NCBI RefSeq assembly: GCF_000733125.1
Contig: NZ_JPHU01000014.1
Location: forward strand, 1-64,000
DNA: 64,000 nucleotides
From: Parvularcula oceani
Lineage (GTDB): Bacteria; Pseudomonadota; Alphaproteobacteria; Caulobacterales; Parvularculaceae
Direction of reading: 5' to 3'
The position numbers and the translations under genes are program-made. Positions 26,099 through 33,720 of the stretch are shown piece by piece. Positions within the stretch are counted from its first letter, which is position 1, and each line of letters opens with the position of its first letter. The notes beneath the pieces are model-generated. The model searched no databases. It saw only the letters and a list, made by a program, of their open reading frames with translations, and was not told the DNA's origin.

Positions 26099-27070
26099 AT
26101 GGCCGACGACACGATGCATCGCACAAAGGCAGAGGATGGCTGGGCCCGGCTCGGGACGGCGGCCTCGCTTCTCGTCGCCCTGTCGCTCCTCGCGCTCAAG
26201 ATCTGGGCGTGGCGGGCGACCGATTCGGCAGCCGTCCTCGGCGCGGCCGCGGATTCGGGGCTCGACGTTCTGGGCTCTCTCGTCGCCTTCATGGCGGTCC
26301 GCTACGCAGCGCTGCCCGCCGATGCCGATCACACCTTCGGCCACCAGAAGGCCGAGGCCCTCTCCGCGCTCTTCCAGTCCATCGTGATCACCGCTTCGGC
26401 GGTCTTCGTCGCCTGGGAAAGCATCGACCGCCTCCTGCACCCGCAGGCGATCGAACGCACCGAGGTCGCGGTCCTGGTCCTGGCCGGGTCGGCGCTGGCG
26501 ACGATCCTGCTCGTGGGGTTCCAGACGCTGGCGCTGCGCCGCTCGGGCAGTCTCGTCATCGAGGGGGACAGGGCGCATTACCTCGGCGACGTGATCGCCA
26601 ATCTGGGCGCGCTCTTTGCCGTCTTCCTGGCCTCGTCATTCGGCATCCTGCGAGCGGACGCTCTGGCGGGACTTCTCGCGGCGGCCTTCCTCCTCTGGTC
26701 GGTGCGCGAGATCGGCACGGCGGCGCTGCCGCAGATCATGGATCAGGAACTGCCCGCCGAAGACATCGCCCGCATCCGCGACATCGTGCAGTCCGACCCG
26801 GACGTCCTCGGCCACCATGCCTTGAGGACGCGGCGCGCGGGCCGCCGCCGCTATGTCCAGATGCATCTGGAGCTCGACCCCGACATGACGCTGCTCCAGT
26901 CGCACGCCATCGCCGACAGGGTCGAGCGGACGATCGAGGCGATCTTTCCCGATACCGACGTCATCACGCATCAGGACCCTTACGGGGTGATCCACGATGA
27001 CGGCCCGCCTCAGGCCTCCGTGCCCCACAGCTCTTCGAGGCGCGCATCCCGTCCGCAGGACGTGCGGTAA
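26099..27070 (+). CDS. Cation diffusion facilitator (CDF) family metal exporter, FieF-like
   Basis: 323 residues, six membrane helices then a cytoplasmic domain. Metal-site residues as in FieF/YiiP are visible: D in AADSGLDVLGS (helix 2, DxxxD), DHTFGHQKAEAL in the loop, and HYLGDVIANL (helix 5, HxxxD). Such proteins export Zn2+, Fe2+ or similar ions in exchange for protons. The DxxxD/HxxxD set is that of Fe/Zn transporters. The ATG at MADDTM was chosen; TTG six codons earlier is possible. The 3' end overlaps msrA by 61 bases. Confidence 0.92.
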   Translation: MADDTMHRTKAEDGWARLGTAASLLVALSLLALKIWAWRATDSAAVLGAAADSGLDVLGSLVAFMAVRYAALPADADHTFGHQKAEALSALFQSIVITASAVFVAWESIDRLLHPQAIERTEVAVLVLAGSALATILLVGFQTLALRRSGSLVIEGDRAHYLGDVIANLGALFAVFLASSFGILRADALAGLLAAAFLLWSVREIGTAALPQIMDQELPAEDIARIRDIVQSDPDVLGHHALRTRRAGRRRYVQMHLELDPDMTLLQSHAIADRVERTIEAIFPDTDVITHQDPYGVIHDDGPPQASVPHSSSRRASRPQDVR

Positions 27071-27639
27071 TAGCGATAGGCCAGCGGGTTCTTCTCGTAG
27101 TAATCCTGGTGATAGGCCTCGGCGGCGGTGAAGTCCGGCTCGGCGGCGAGGTCCGTCACCACCTCCTGTCCGAGCTGCCGCTCCGCCTCGGCGAGCGCGG
27201 CTCGCGCCGCCTCGCGCTCCGCTTCGCTCTCGTAATAGACGGCCGTGGTGTAGCCATAGCCGCGGTCGCAGAACTGCCCGCCCGCATCGGTCACGTCCAC
27301 CGTGCGCAGGAAGTCCCGCACCAGCGTCTCGTAATCGGTCCGCTCGGGATCGTAATAGATCCGCGCGACCTCGCGGTGTCCGCCCGCCTCATAGGTCTTG
27401 TAGGTCGGATCGGGCGTCTCGCCGCCGGCATAGCCGGAGACCACTTCGTAGACCGCCTCCTTCTTCTCGAAATCGGCCTCGACGCACCAGAAGCATCCGC
27501 CCGCGACCAGCAGGCTCTCCGCGCCTTCCGGCACGCCTTCGACCTGCGAAGAGAGGTCCTGCGTCTCGTCACCGCCGACGCAGGCGGCGAGCAGGGGGAG
27601 GAGGGCGAAGAGCGGGGCGGTGCGATGAATCCGGGTCAT
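27010..27639 (-). CDS. msrA: Peptide-methionine (S)-S-oxide reductase, lipoprotein form
   Basis: 209 residues. The active-site motif GGCFWCVEADFEK, YAGG and TYKTYEAGGHREVARIYYDP are characteristic of MsrA, which repairs methionine-S-sulfoxide. The leader ends LLPLLAAC20, a good lipobox, so this copy is a membrane-anchored periplasmic enzyme. Cys in RTSCGRD near the C-terminus may be the resolving cysteine. CTAG lies seven bases upstream of the start. Confidence 0.94.
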   Translation of the reverse strand: MTRIHRTAPLFALLPLLAACVGGDETQDLSSQVEGVPEGAESLLVAGGCFWCVEADFEKKEAVYEVVSGYAGGETPDPTYKTYEAGGHREVARIYYDPERTDYETLVRDFLRTVDVTDAGGQFCDRGYGYTTAVYYESEAEREAARAALAEAERQLGQEVVTDLAAEPDFTAAEAYHQDYYEKNPLAYRYYRTSCGRDARLEELWGTEA

Positions 27640-27746
27640 GCCGCCTAGATAGGAATCCCGCGCCGCAATGACACATCCGTGCCAGCCGGGGGCGACGCTG
27701 CGCCGCCGAAGCGCTAGGCTGGGGCGAAGCTGACAGAGAGGACGGA

Positions 27747-28130
27747 ATGCGCGTCGAGGCGAACGAAGCTCGGGGCCTGGTCGAGGTCACTGTCGAGGAC
27801 GATTACACCGAAGAGGGCATCGCGCAGGTCTATGAGGCCTATGACCGCCTCTCGCGCAGCCATGACGCCTTCGGCGAGGTGGACGTGGTGCGGGGGGAGG
27901 GGGGCGGCTTCCGCTTCCGCACCGTGCTTCAGGGGGCGCAGGGCTCGCGCGGGGCGGTGAAGCTCAAGCGGTTCGCCATCGTCACCGACACCTCCCGCCG
28001 CGTGCAGAGCGCGGCGCGCTTCTTGTCGCTCTTCGGCATCGAATGCCGCACCTATATGCCCGAAGAGGCCGAGCAGGCGCGGGTCTGGGCGGCCGAGGCG
28101 TCGAGCCGCAAATCGCCCGATGCGGCCTAG
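27747..28130 (+). CDS. SpoIIAA-like (STAS-like) protein
   Basis: 127 residues, soluble. The pattern GLVEVTVEDDYTEEGIAQVYEAYDRL, then VKLKRFAIVTDTSRRVQSAARF and AEQARVWAAE resembles the SpoIIAA-like family of small alpha/beta proteins that is widespread in proteobacteria. No phosphorylatable serine motif of true anti-anti-sigma factors is obvious. Function unknown. GAGAGGA precedes the ATG; the stop overlaps the convergent small membrane gene by four bases. Confidence 0.7.
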   Translation: MRVEANEARGLVEVTVEDDYTEEGIAQVYEAYDRLSRSHDAFGEVDVVRGEGGGFRFRTVLQGAQGSRGAVKLKRFAIVTDTSRRVQSAARFLSLFGIECRTYMPEEAEQARVWAAEASSRKSPDAA

Positions 28131-28309
28131 CGCCGCTTTTTCGGGATCGGCTGGCGGCGCCCCGCGACCAGAACGGCGAGAAAACCCGTCACGCAGCCGA
28201 CCAGGACGGGGCTGATCTCGATATCGGCGGCTTCGCCGAGCGCCGCGGCGAGAAGGCTAACCACCACGCCGAGCGCGATGGCGAGGAAGACGATCTTGAT
28301 CAGGGACAT
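28127..28309 (-). CDS. Small membrane protein, 60 residues
   Basis: Two hydrophobic helices are evident (IVFLAIALGVVVSLLAAALG and VLVGCVTGFLAVLVAG) followed by a basic tail RRQPIPKKRR, which should stay in the cytoplasm. The family is not recognised. A GGAGG-like site and an upstream CTAG element (24 bases before the start) support it as a gene. Confidence 0.65.
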   Translation of the reverse strand: MSLIKIVFLAIALGVVVSLLAAALGEAADIEISPVLVGCVTGFLAVLVAGRRQPIPKKRR

Positions 28310-28355
28310 GGGGCGGGCCTCCTGCTGCCGATCTAGGGCGGACGCTCCCGCCCGC

Positions 28356-28673
28356 CTAGCGGCGCCGCGCGTCTTCGATGCGGGCCAGAACCGTCTCGAA
28401 GGGCTCGTCCACGTCGATGGTCTGCCGCCCCCAGCTATCCGAGACGGCGAGGCGCACCTTGGTCAGGCCGCCCTTGGCCTCCTCGATATTGAGGATCCAC
28501 AGAAGGTTCACCGCCCGGCGGCGCCCCGATTTCTCCTTGAAGGTGACGAGCCTGCTGTCTGCCATATCCGCTTCCGCCGCGACGAGGAGGAGGCGGGTCA
28601 GCCTGTGCGCAGCCGCCGCGGCGCTCGCCGCCGTGGCTCCGCCCGTCGCGCCTGCCGCTCCCGCTCCGCTCAT
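28356..28673 (-). CDS. Hypothetical protein, 105 residues
   Basis: An Ala/Gly-rich start (SGAGAAGATGGATAASAAAAAH) precedes a compact domain with KSGRRRAVNLLWILNIEEA, VRLAVSDSWGRQTIDVDEPF and a terminal helix. The ATG follows a GGGGG site; longer in-frame starts run into the nrdB promoter region. No family recognised. Transcribed away from nrdB. Confidence 0.6.
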   Translation of the reverse strand: MSGAGAAGATGGATAASAAAAAHRLTRLLLVAAEADMADSRLVTFKEKSGRRRAVNLLWILNIEEAKGGLTKVRLAVSDSWGRQTIDVDEPFETVLARIEDARRR

Positions 28674-28750
28674 GCGTCCCCCTTTGTGATGGGCGAAGCG
28701 TAGCGGCTGCGGGGGCTGCGACAAGGCCGCGCCCCTTTTTCGCGCAATTT

Positions 28751-28764
28751 GGGAAAACTTTCCC
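28751..28764. promoter_or_regulatory. Perfect palindrome GGGAAA-AC-TTTCCC upstream of nrdB
   Basis: Six-base arms around a two-base centre, 15 bases before the NrdR-like box. It could be a second operator; it does not match the NrdR consensus. Confidence 0.4.
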
Positions 28765-28778
28765 GCCGAATCGGCGCA

Positions 28779-28794
28779 CCACAACATACTGTGG
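28779..28794. promoter_or_regulatory. Probable NrdR box upstream of nrdB
   Basis: CCACAACATACTGTGG agrees with the NrdR consensus (ACACWATATATWGTGT) at 12 of 16 positions and keeps the central dyad. NrdR represses ribonucleotide reductase genes. It lies 67 bases before the nrdB start; a canonical second box at three-turn spacing was not found. Confidence 0.65.
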
Positions 28795-28860
28795 CCGTTA
28801 ACGACCCGGCAACCATATCGGCCCGCCACCAACCCCGACAAAGCCCTGCGGAGAGACCCC

Positions 28861-29880
28861 ATGTTCGACGATGCGCCCCAGCTTCCCGGCCTCATGACCC
28901 CCTCCAAGGGCTACAAGCCCTTCCGCTACCCCTGGGCCTACGACTTCTGGAAGAAGCAGCAGCAGGTCCACTGGATGCCCGAGGAAGTGCCCTTGGGCGA
29001 GGACTGCAAGGACTGGGCGAACAACCTCTCGGACGGCGAGCGGAACCTCCTGACACAGATCTTCCGCTTCTTCACGCAGTCCGACGTGGAGGTGAACGAC
29101 AACTACATGGAACGCTACAGCCGCGTCTTCAAACCCGTCGAGGTGAAGATGATGCTGTCGGCCTTCTCCAACATGGAGACGATCCATATCGCGGCCTATG
29201 CGCTCCTCCTCGAAACGATCGGCATGCCGGAGTCCGAGTTCTCCGCCTTCACCGACTACAAGGAGATGTCGGACAAGCACGACTACATGTCCAAGTTCGG
29301 CGTCGACAACGAGGCCGACATCGCGCGCACCATGGCCATGTTCGGCGGGTTCACCGAGGGCCTCCAGCTCTTCGCGTCCTTCGCCATGCTGATGAACTTC
29401 CCGCGCCTCAACAAGATGAAGGGCATGGGCCAGATCGTCACCTGGTCGATCCGCGACGAGAGCCTGCATTGCGAAGGCATGGTGCGCCTGTTCCACGAAT
29501 TCGCGCGCGAGACGCAGTGCCTGACACCGGCGGTCAAGGACGACATCGTCGACTGCTGCAAGACCGTCGTCGGCCTCGAGGACAAGTTCATCGACCTCGC
29601 CTTCGAGGCGGGCGAAGTGCCCGGCATGACCCCGGACGACATCAAGTCCTATATCCGCCATGTCGCCGACTGGCGCCTCGACCAGCTGGGGCTTCCGGCG
29701 GTCTACGGCGTCACCAAGCACCCGCTCCCCTGGCTGCGCGAGATCCTCAACGGCGTCGAGCACGCCAACTTCTTCGAAGCGCGGGCCACGGAATATTCCA
29801 AGGGCGCGACGAAGGGCGAATGGCACGGGGCCGAGGGGGTCTGGAACCAGTTCGATAGCTGGAAGGCTGGTCGGGGGTAG
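28861..29880 (+). CDS. nrdB: Ribonucleoside-diphosphate reductase class Ia, beta subunit
   Basis: 339 residues. NrdB holds the di-iron centre and tyrosyl radical needed to make deoxyribonucleotides. Iron ligands expected from the family are present: D75, E106 and H109 (METIH), E166, E200 and H203 (DESLH), and the radical tyrosine is Y113, four residues after the first histidine as in E. coli. The large subunit gene is not in the window. An NrdR-like box precedes it; the next gene follows after two bases but has very different base composition. Confidence 0.95.
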   Translation: MFDDAPQLPGLMTPSKGYKPFRYPWAYDFWKKQQQVHWMPEEVPLGEDCKDWANNLSDGERNLLTQIFRFFTQSDVEVNDNYMERYSRVFKPVEVKMMLSAFSNMETIHIAAYALLLETIGMPESEFSAFTDYKEMSDKHDYMSKFGVDNEADIARTMAMFGGFTEGLQLFASFAMLMNFPRLNKMKGMGQIVTWSIRDESLHCEGMVRLFHEFARETQCLTPAVKDDIVDCCKTVVGLEDKFIDLAFEAGEVPGMTPDDIKSYIRHVADWRLDQLGLPAVYGVTKHPLPWLREILNGVEHANFFEARATEYSKGATKGEWHGAEGVWNQFDSWKAGRG

Positions 29881-29882
29881 TA

Positions 29883-30893
29883 ATGATCGATCAGGAAGGT
29901 GTTCGGGAGTCTCTCGAACGGGTGCAAACGTTCGACCCCGAGATGCTGCCGCAGAAAGACAGGCTCAGCAAATCATTCCGGTTTGACGAGGCCGTCGAGC
30001 CGGCGAAGAAACTCGTGGCGTTGTTCAAGAAGTTACCGGCAGAAATTTTGCCGGAACTGGCTGACCAGCAACTAAAGCAGGTCGGTGATTCGGCGAATGC
30101 TGTTTACAATACGTTCGAGCAAATTATTTCATTCGATGAAACGCAAGCAAATAGTTTGCAGGCGCGGGCGTCGATAATAACCAATATCACCAGTCAATAT
30201 CAAACGACTTTCAACGCCATTTATCCAATTGTGTCATATGCAATGGCGAGAACGGTAGATTTCAGCTCCCTCGCGCACCAGGGGCAGGCGGCGATTCAAA
30301 GCATTAGAGACCAGACGTCCGCCATACAAAAAGAGTTAGAGTCAACCAGCGAGGAAGCCGAGAAGATACTGGAAGAGGTTCGCGAAGCGGCGGCCGAACA
30401 GGGGGTTTCGCAACAGGCATCTTACTTCGCTTCCGAAGCAAATCGACATGCAGAACTGGCAACAAAATGGCGAGACGTGACTTGGTGGACCTCGGGCGCG
30501 TTGGCCCTATACAGCTTCATTATGTTGTTTTCCCACTCTATTCCGTTTCTTGCTGCGAATAGTGTATACGGAGCCATACAATTCACGACTAGTAAGTTTC
30601 TATTTGCTTTCGTTCTCGGCTATCTCGTTTTCCTCTCGGCGCGGAACTTCCTGTCGCATCGGCACAATCAGATCGTGAACACGCACCGCCAGAACGCGCT
30701 AATGACGTACCGGACGCTGGTGGATGCCGGAGGCACTCCGGAAGCGCGCGATTCGGTTCTTTCCTTCGCAGCGGCGGCGATCTATCAGTTGCACGACACC
30801 GGATATACTAAACATGGATCAGACGGCACGTTCGATCCTAAGTCTCCTTTGTCCATAATGCCCAAGGCTACGCTCTCTACTCCTGCGGAGTAA
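29883..30893 (+). CDS. Coiled-coil protein with two membrane helices, unknown function
   Basis: 336 residues. N-terminal helical region; long coiled coil about residues 140-180 (QTSAIQKELESTSEEAEKIL); two membrane segments around 203-225 and 238-258; a basic stretch ARNFLSHRHNQIVNTHRQ; then a small C-terminal domain. No enzyme motif seen and the family is not recognised. Its third codon positions are far richer in A/T than the neighbours', e.g. near 30170-30250, which suggests acquisition from elsewhere. It begins two bases after the nrdB stop, so nrdB transcription would carry into it. Confidence 0.75.
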   Translation: MIDQEGVRESLERVQTFDPEMLPQKDRLSKSFRFDEAVEPAKKLVALFKKLPAEILPELADQQLKQVGDSANAVYNTFEQIISFDETQANSLQARASIITNITSQYQTTFNAIYPIVSYAMARTVDFSSLAHQGQAAIQSIRDQTSAIQKELESTSEEAEKILEEVREAAAEQGVSQQASYFASEANRHAELATKWRDVTWWTSGALALYSFIMLFSHSIPFLAANSVYGAIQFTTSKFLFAFVLGYLVFLSARNFLSHRHNQIVNTHRQNALMTYRTLVDAGGTPEARDSVLSFAAAAIYQLHDTGYTKHGSDGTFDPKSPLSIMPKATLSTPAE

Positions 30894-30987
30894 TCAGTAG
30901 ATATACTAAAAAATGACCGGAGATAACAATATGGGTCTGGTGCAGTGCAGGTCGGCTTTTTGCGCGACTGGCGGCCTATTCGGTGAA

Positions 30988-31013
30988 GTGCCTGTACTGC
31001 TCAACCACGTTCC
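30988..31013 (+). repeat. Short repeat shared with 32213-32240
   Basis: GTGCCTGTACT followed after small gaps by GCTC, AA and CGTTCC is found just before the truncated gene copy here and again just after the intact copy at 32213-32240. It may mark the edge of an old tandem duplication. Confidence 0.4.
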
Positions 31014-31016
31014 GTA

Positions 31017-31265
31017 ATGCCCACCTATCTCCGCTTCGTCACACCTCAACACCATGAGGACAGCGGCGTCAGGGCAGGGTTCCTCGGCGTCGCCCGAGAC
31101 GCAATGCGCGATCCGGACACGCCCCATTATTCCGCCGAGGCGATCCGCGATCTGATCGACTGGTTTGAGCAAAACCTCGCCATTCCGGACCGCTGCACCA
31201 GCACGACCTCTCAGGGCTGGTTCGGATTGCCTCGCAGCGTAGCGCCGCAGGTTAGCGCGCCGTAA
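31017..31265 (+). pseudogene. Truncated duplicate of the conserved hypothetical gene at 31800
   Basis: The first about 69 codons run parallel to the intact copy (MPTYLRFVTPQ against MPTCLRFVTPQ, then DSGVRAGFLG, PDTPHYSAEAIR and NLAIPDR) with roughly 85% DNA identity by eye. After SQGW the frame changes to unrelated sequence and stops, losing the C-terminal half of the family domain (GRALSWF through AEPF). A short protein could still be made, but it would lack conserved residues. Confidence 0.75.
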
Positions 31266-31308
31266 GGTTGCCACGGTCGTGTAACTTCATTCCATGTCGG
31301 GCGGCAGC

Positions 31309-31764
31309 ATGAAACTTTGGATTTTCGGACTGTGTGCATTCTTTCTCGTGCTGCCCTCATGCGCGGACGGGAGCGGCGGAGACAAGTTCTATGTGGCAGC
31401 GCCATCGGAACTTGCTGACGAATTTCCGTCTGTCTTCGAACAGGTTCTGGAAGATAGCGGCCTGCGCGTGGAGGCAGGGTCAGCTTCTTCCGACAGCGGC
31501 TATACGCTCCATGCAATCCAGGGGAGGGGAAGGCGAGTGCGCGTATGGGGACAGAACGTGCCGCTCAGCGCTCGCGAGGCCGAGGCTTGCGACCTTGGCG
31601 ATGAGGCACGCCCCGCGCCGAACCGCTTCTTGGTGAGCGTCGAGCCTCGCTCTCCCCTCGGCGGGAAGCAACGCGCCGCAGAATTGGCAATCTGGCTGGC
31701 TGACGAAATTTCGGCCGCCGGTTTCACAACATCCGCCGATTATGTTGGTTGCACCAGCCGATAG
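31309..31764 (+). CDS. Predicted lipoprotein, unknown function
   Basis: 151 residues starting MKLWIFGLCAFFLVLPSC, a signal peptide with LPSC lipobox. The mature part has FYVAAPSELADEFPSVFEQVL, a GYTLHAIQGRGRRVRVW strand region and two cysteines (EACDLG and the C-terminal YVGCTSR) that could pair. No family recognised. It lies between the truncated and intact copies of one gene, so it may be part of the duplicated or inserted segment. An ATG five codons earlier would also be in frame. Confidence 0.6.
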   Translation: MKLWIFGLCAFFLVLPSCADGSGGDKFYVAAPSELADEFPSVFEQVLEDSGLRVEAGSASSDSGYTLHAIQGRGRRVRVWGQNVPLSAREAEACDLGDEARPAPNRFLVSVEPRSPLGGKQRAAELAIWLADEISAAGFTTSADYVGCTSR

Positions 31765-31799
31765 GCTGGTAGCTTACCGCAGCGGGACGCCACCACCCA

Positions 31800-32201
31800 A
31801 TGCCCACCTGTCTCCGCTTCGTCACACCCCAGCGCGATGAGGACAGCGGCGTCAGGGCCGGGTTTCTCGGCATCGCCTACGACGTCATGCGAGATCCGGA
31901 CACGCCGCACTATTCCGCCGAGGCGATCCGCGAGCTGATAAAGTGGTTCGAGAAGAACCTCGCCATCCCGGACCGCTTCACCAGCACCACCTCCAAGGGC
32001 TGGTACAGGCGGACGGGACGCGCACTCTCCTGGTTCAAGCCGGAGGCGATGGAGGCGATCACCCACGCCCGCGCGCTGGCGGGCCTCCTCGAAGGGGAGG
32101 GCGTGCCCGTTACCGTGATCCGCACATCCCGCCCCGGCACCGTCACCTTCGAGGACGACCACCAGATCGTCGCCGAACCCTTCGCCGATACGGCGACGTA
32201 G
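31800..32201 (+). CDS. Conserved hypothetical protein (intact copy)
   Basis: 133 residues, soluble. Visible blocks are MPTCLRFVTPQRDEDSG, VRAGFLGIAYD, DTPHYSAEAIRELIKWFEKNL, GRALSWFKPEAMEAITHARAL and a C-terminal VTVIRTSRPGTVTFEDDHQ with VAEPF. I recognise this as a small protein found in many proteobacteria, but no function is known to me. No strong ribosome site is visible, which could mean leaderless or coupled expression. A 5'-homologous truncated copy lies 0.8 kb upstream. Confidence 0.75.
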   Translation: MPTCLRFVTPQRDEDSGVRAGFLGIAYDVMRDPDTPHYSAEAIRELIKWFEKNLAIPDRFTSTTSKGWYRRTGRALSWFKPEAMEAITHARALAGLLEGEGVPVTVIRTSRPGTVTFEDDHQIVAEPFADTAT

Positions 32202-32307
32202 ACCGGGCCGTCGTGCCTGTACTATGCTCCAATTCGTTCCTTTCATTCGACTGCCGCACGCATCGCTCTGCTTCAGGCGGATATGCAGCTCCACCAAGGA
32301 CGCGTTC

Positions 32308-32970
32308 ATGACCCGACACCTGCGACGGACGCTCCTGGCGTTTGCGCCTCTGGTCCTCCTCGCCGCCTGCGCGACTTCCGAGCCCTCGGCGTCTTTCGAC
32401 GACCTCACGGACGCCGCGCTGCTCATCGCGGAAGTCGACGTCTCGAAATACGACCGGCTCGTTTTCGAGATGGACGGCGAGGCCGCCGTGACGGGCAATC
32501 ATCGCGTCTCCCGGACTGGGGACAGGTATTCGTGGCAGCGAGGCGCTCCATCCTGCTCTGCCCTGCTGGAGACGAACAGTCCGCGCGAGCGGACCGTGAT
32601 GAAGCTGCGGGTGCCGCCTGGAGAGCACCAGCTCGTCGCCCTCATCGCCGGCTGCGAGGGCATGGGCGGCATGGATGTCGCCACTGTCTTCACCGAGCTT
32701 TCTCCGGCCAACTTCACCTTCGAGGTAGAGGCGGGCGAGGTCCTCTACCTCGGCCGCCTGCGCGTTGCGGACCATCCCAAGACGATGATGCCGACGCTCT
32801 CCTTCTGGGGGGCTGAGGAGACGGATGCGCTAGGCATCCTCGAAGGGTCGGAGCTTTCGAACCGGCTGCGCGTCTACGATCCCGGTGAGCAACCCGCACT
32901 CAACGCCCTCGTGCCCGAGCACGAGAGCACGCCGAACCGTCTCGGCTCGCACGTCATCATCCTCCGCTGA
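32308..32970 (+). CDS. Predicted lipoprotein, unknown function
   Basis: 220 residues. Leader MTRHLRRTLLAFAPLVLLAAC ends in an LAAC lipobox. The mature region is mostly beta (SKYDRLVFEMDGEAAV, VMKLRVPPGEHQLVAL, NFTFEVEAGEVLYLGRL), the look of a DUF2846/PEGA-like lipoprotein that holds an immunoglobulin-like fold. Function not known. The start follows AAGGA; codons upstream in frame lack support. Confidence 0.7.
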   Translation: MTRHLRRTLLAFAPLVLLAACATSEPSASFDDLTDAALLIAEVDVSKYDRLVFEMDGEAAVTGNHRVSRTGDRYSWQRGAPSCSALLETNSPRERTVMKLRVPPGEHQLVALIAGCEGMGGMDVATVFTELSPANFTFEVEAGEVLYLGRLRVADHPKTMMPTLSFWGAEETDALGILEGSELSNRLRVYDPGEQPALNALVPEHESTPNRLGSHVIILR

Positions 32971-32982
32971 GGCGCATCCGTT

Positions 32983-33720
32983 CTACGGTCCCCGCGTCCC
33001 CGCGTCTTCGAAGACCTTCTCATGCACGCTGCCCGGCTCCGGCAGGCCTTCGCCGTTCATGACGCGCGGGCCGATGGGGGAGGCGAGGAGCTCTGCGAGC
33101 GTGTCGAAATCTTCTCTCGCATTGACGCGGGGGAAGGGCTCGTCAGGCTCTGCCTGCCCCAGAAAGCGACAAAGCGGCCCCCAGCCCTCGGCGACCTTGA
33201 AGACCAGCAGGCGGTCTGGCGGCACCGCTTCGCGCACCGCCGCCTCGTGCCGCGCAAAGGTTGCGAGCAGCGCCTCGCGGTCGCCATAGTCCCCGCCCAG
33301 ATGCTCTTCGATCGTGGCGCGGAGCATCCGCTCCCACTTCGTGCCGGCCAGCCTGTCATGCAGGACCGGGCTGAAGATCGTCGCCTGTGTCGACCGGAAC
33401 CATGTTTCTGGGTCGCGCGTGGTCAGGACCACTTTCGCCTCCGGATAGGCGGCGGCAAGATCCCGCCAATAGCTCGCGGCGGGAAAATCCACCGTCGCTG
33501 CATAATCCGCGAAGATCGCGTCCCAGTCCGGGCGCCCCTCCGCCGCATCGAGCCACAGATCCATGTGGCCCGCCCGGCCGAGCACCTCGCTCATGTGATA
33601 ACAGGGCGCGCCGAGCAGCCGCTCGAGCGCGATCTTGAGGGAGGCCGTCCCGGTCCGCCCGAAGCCCGCGCCGATCACTTCCAGGCCCTTGCCGCCTTGG
33701 CCGCCAGCCGGGCCAGTCAT
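32983..33720 (-). CDS. Sulfotransferase-family protein
   Basis: 245 residues. The 5'-phosphosulfate-binding loop is GAGFGRTGTASLKIALE at residues 17-33, and VVLTTRDPETWFRS about 95-108 matches the 3'-phosphate-binding block of PAPS-dependent sulfotransferases with the typical DPETWF of the alphaproteobacterial 'sulfotransferase family' group. Acceptor unknown. Overlaps the upstream membrane-protein gene by four bases (ATGA), so they form an operon. Confidence 0.85.
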   Translation of the reverse strand: MTGPAGGQGGKGLEVIGAGFGRTGTASLKIALERLLGAPCYHMSEVLGRAGHMDLWLDAAEGRPDWDAIFADYAATVDFPAASYWRDLAAAYPEAKVVLTTRDPETWFRSTQATIFSPVLHDRLAGTKWERMLRATIEEHLGGDYGDREALLATFARHEAAVREAVPPDRLLVFKVAEGWGPLCRFLGQAEPDEPFPRVNAREDFDTLAELLASPIGPRVMNGEGLPEPGSVHEKVFEDAGTRGP

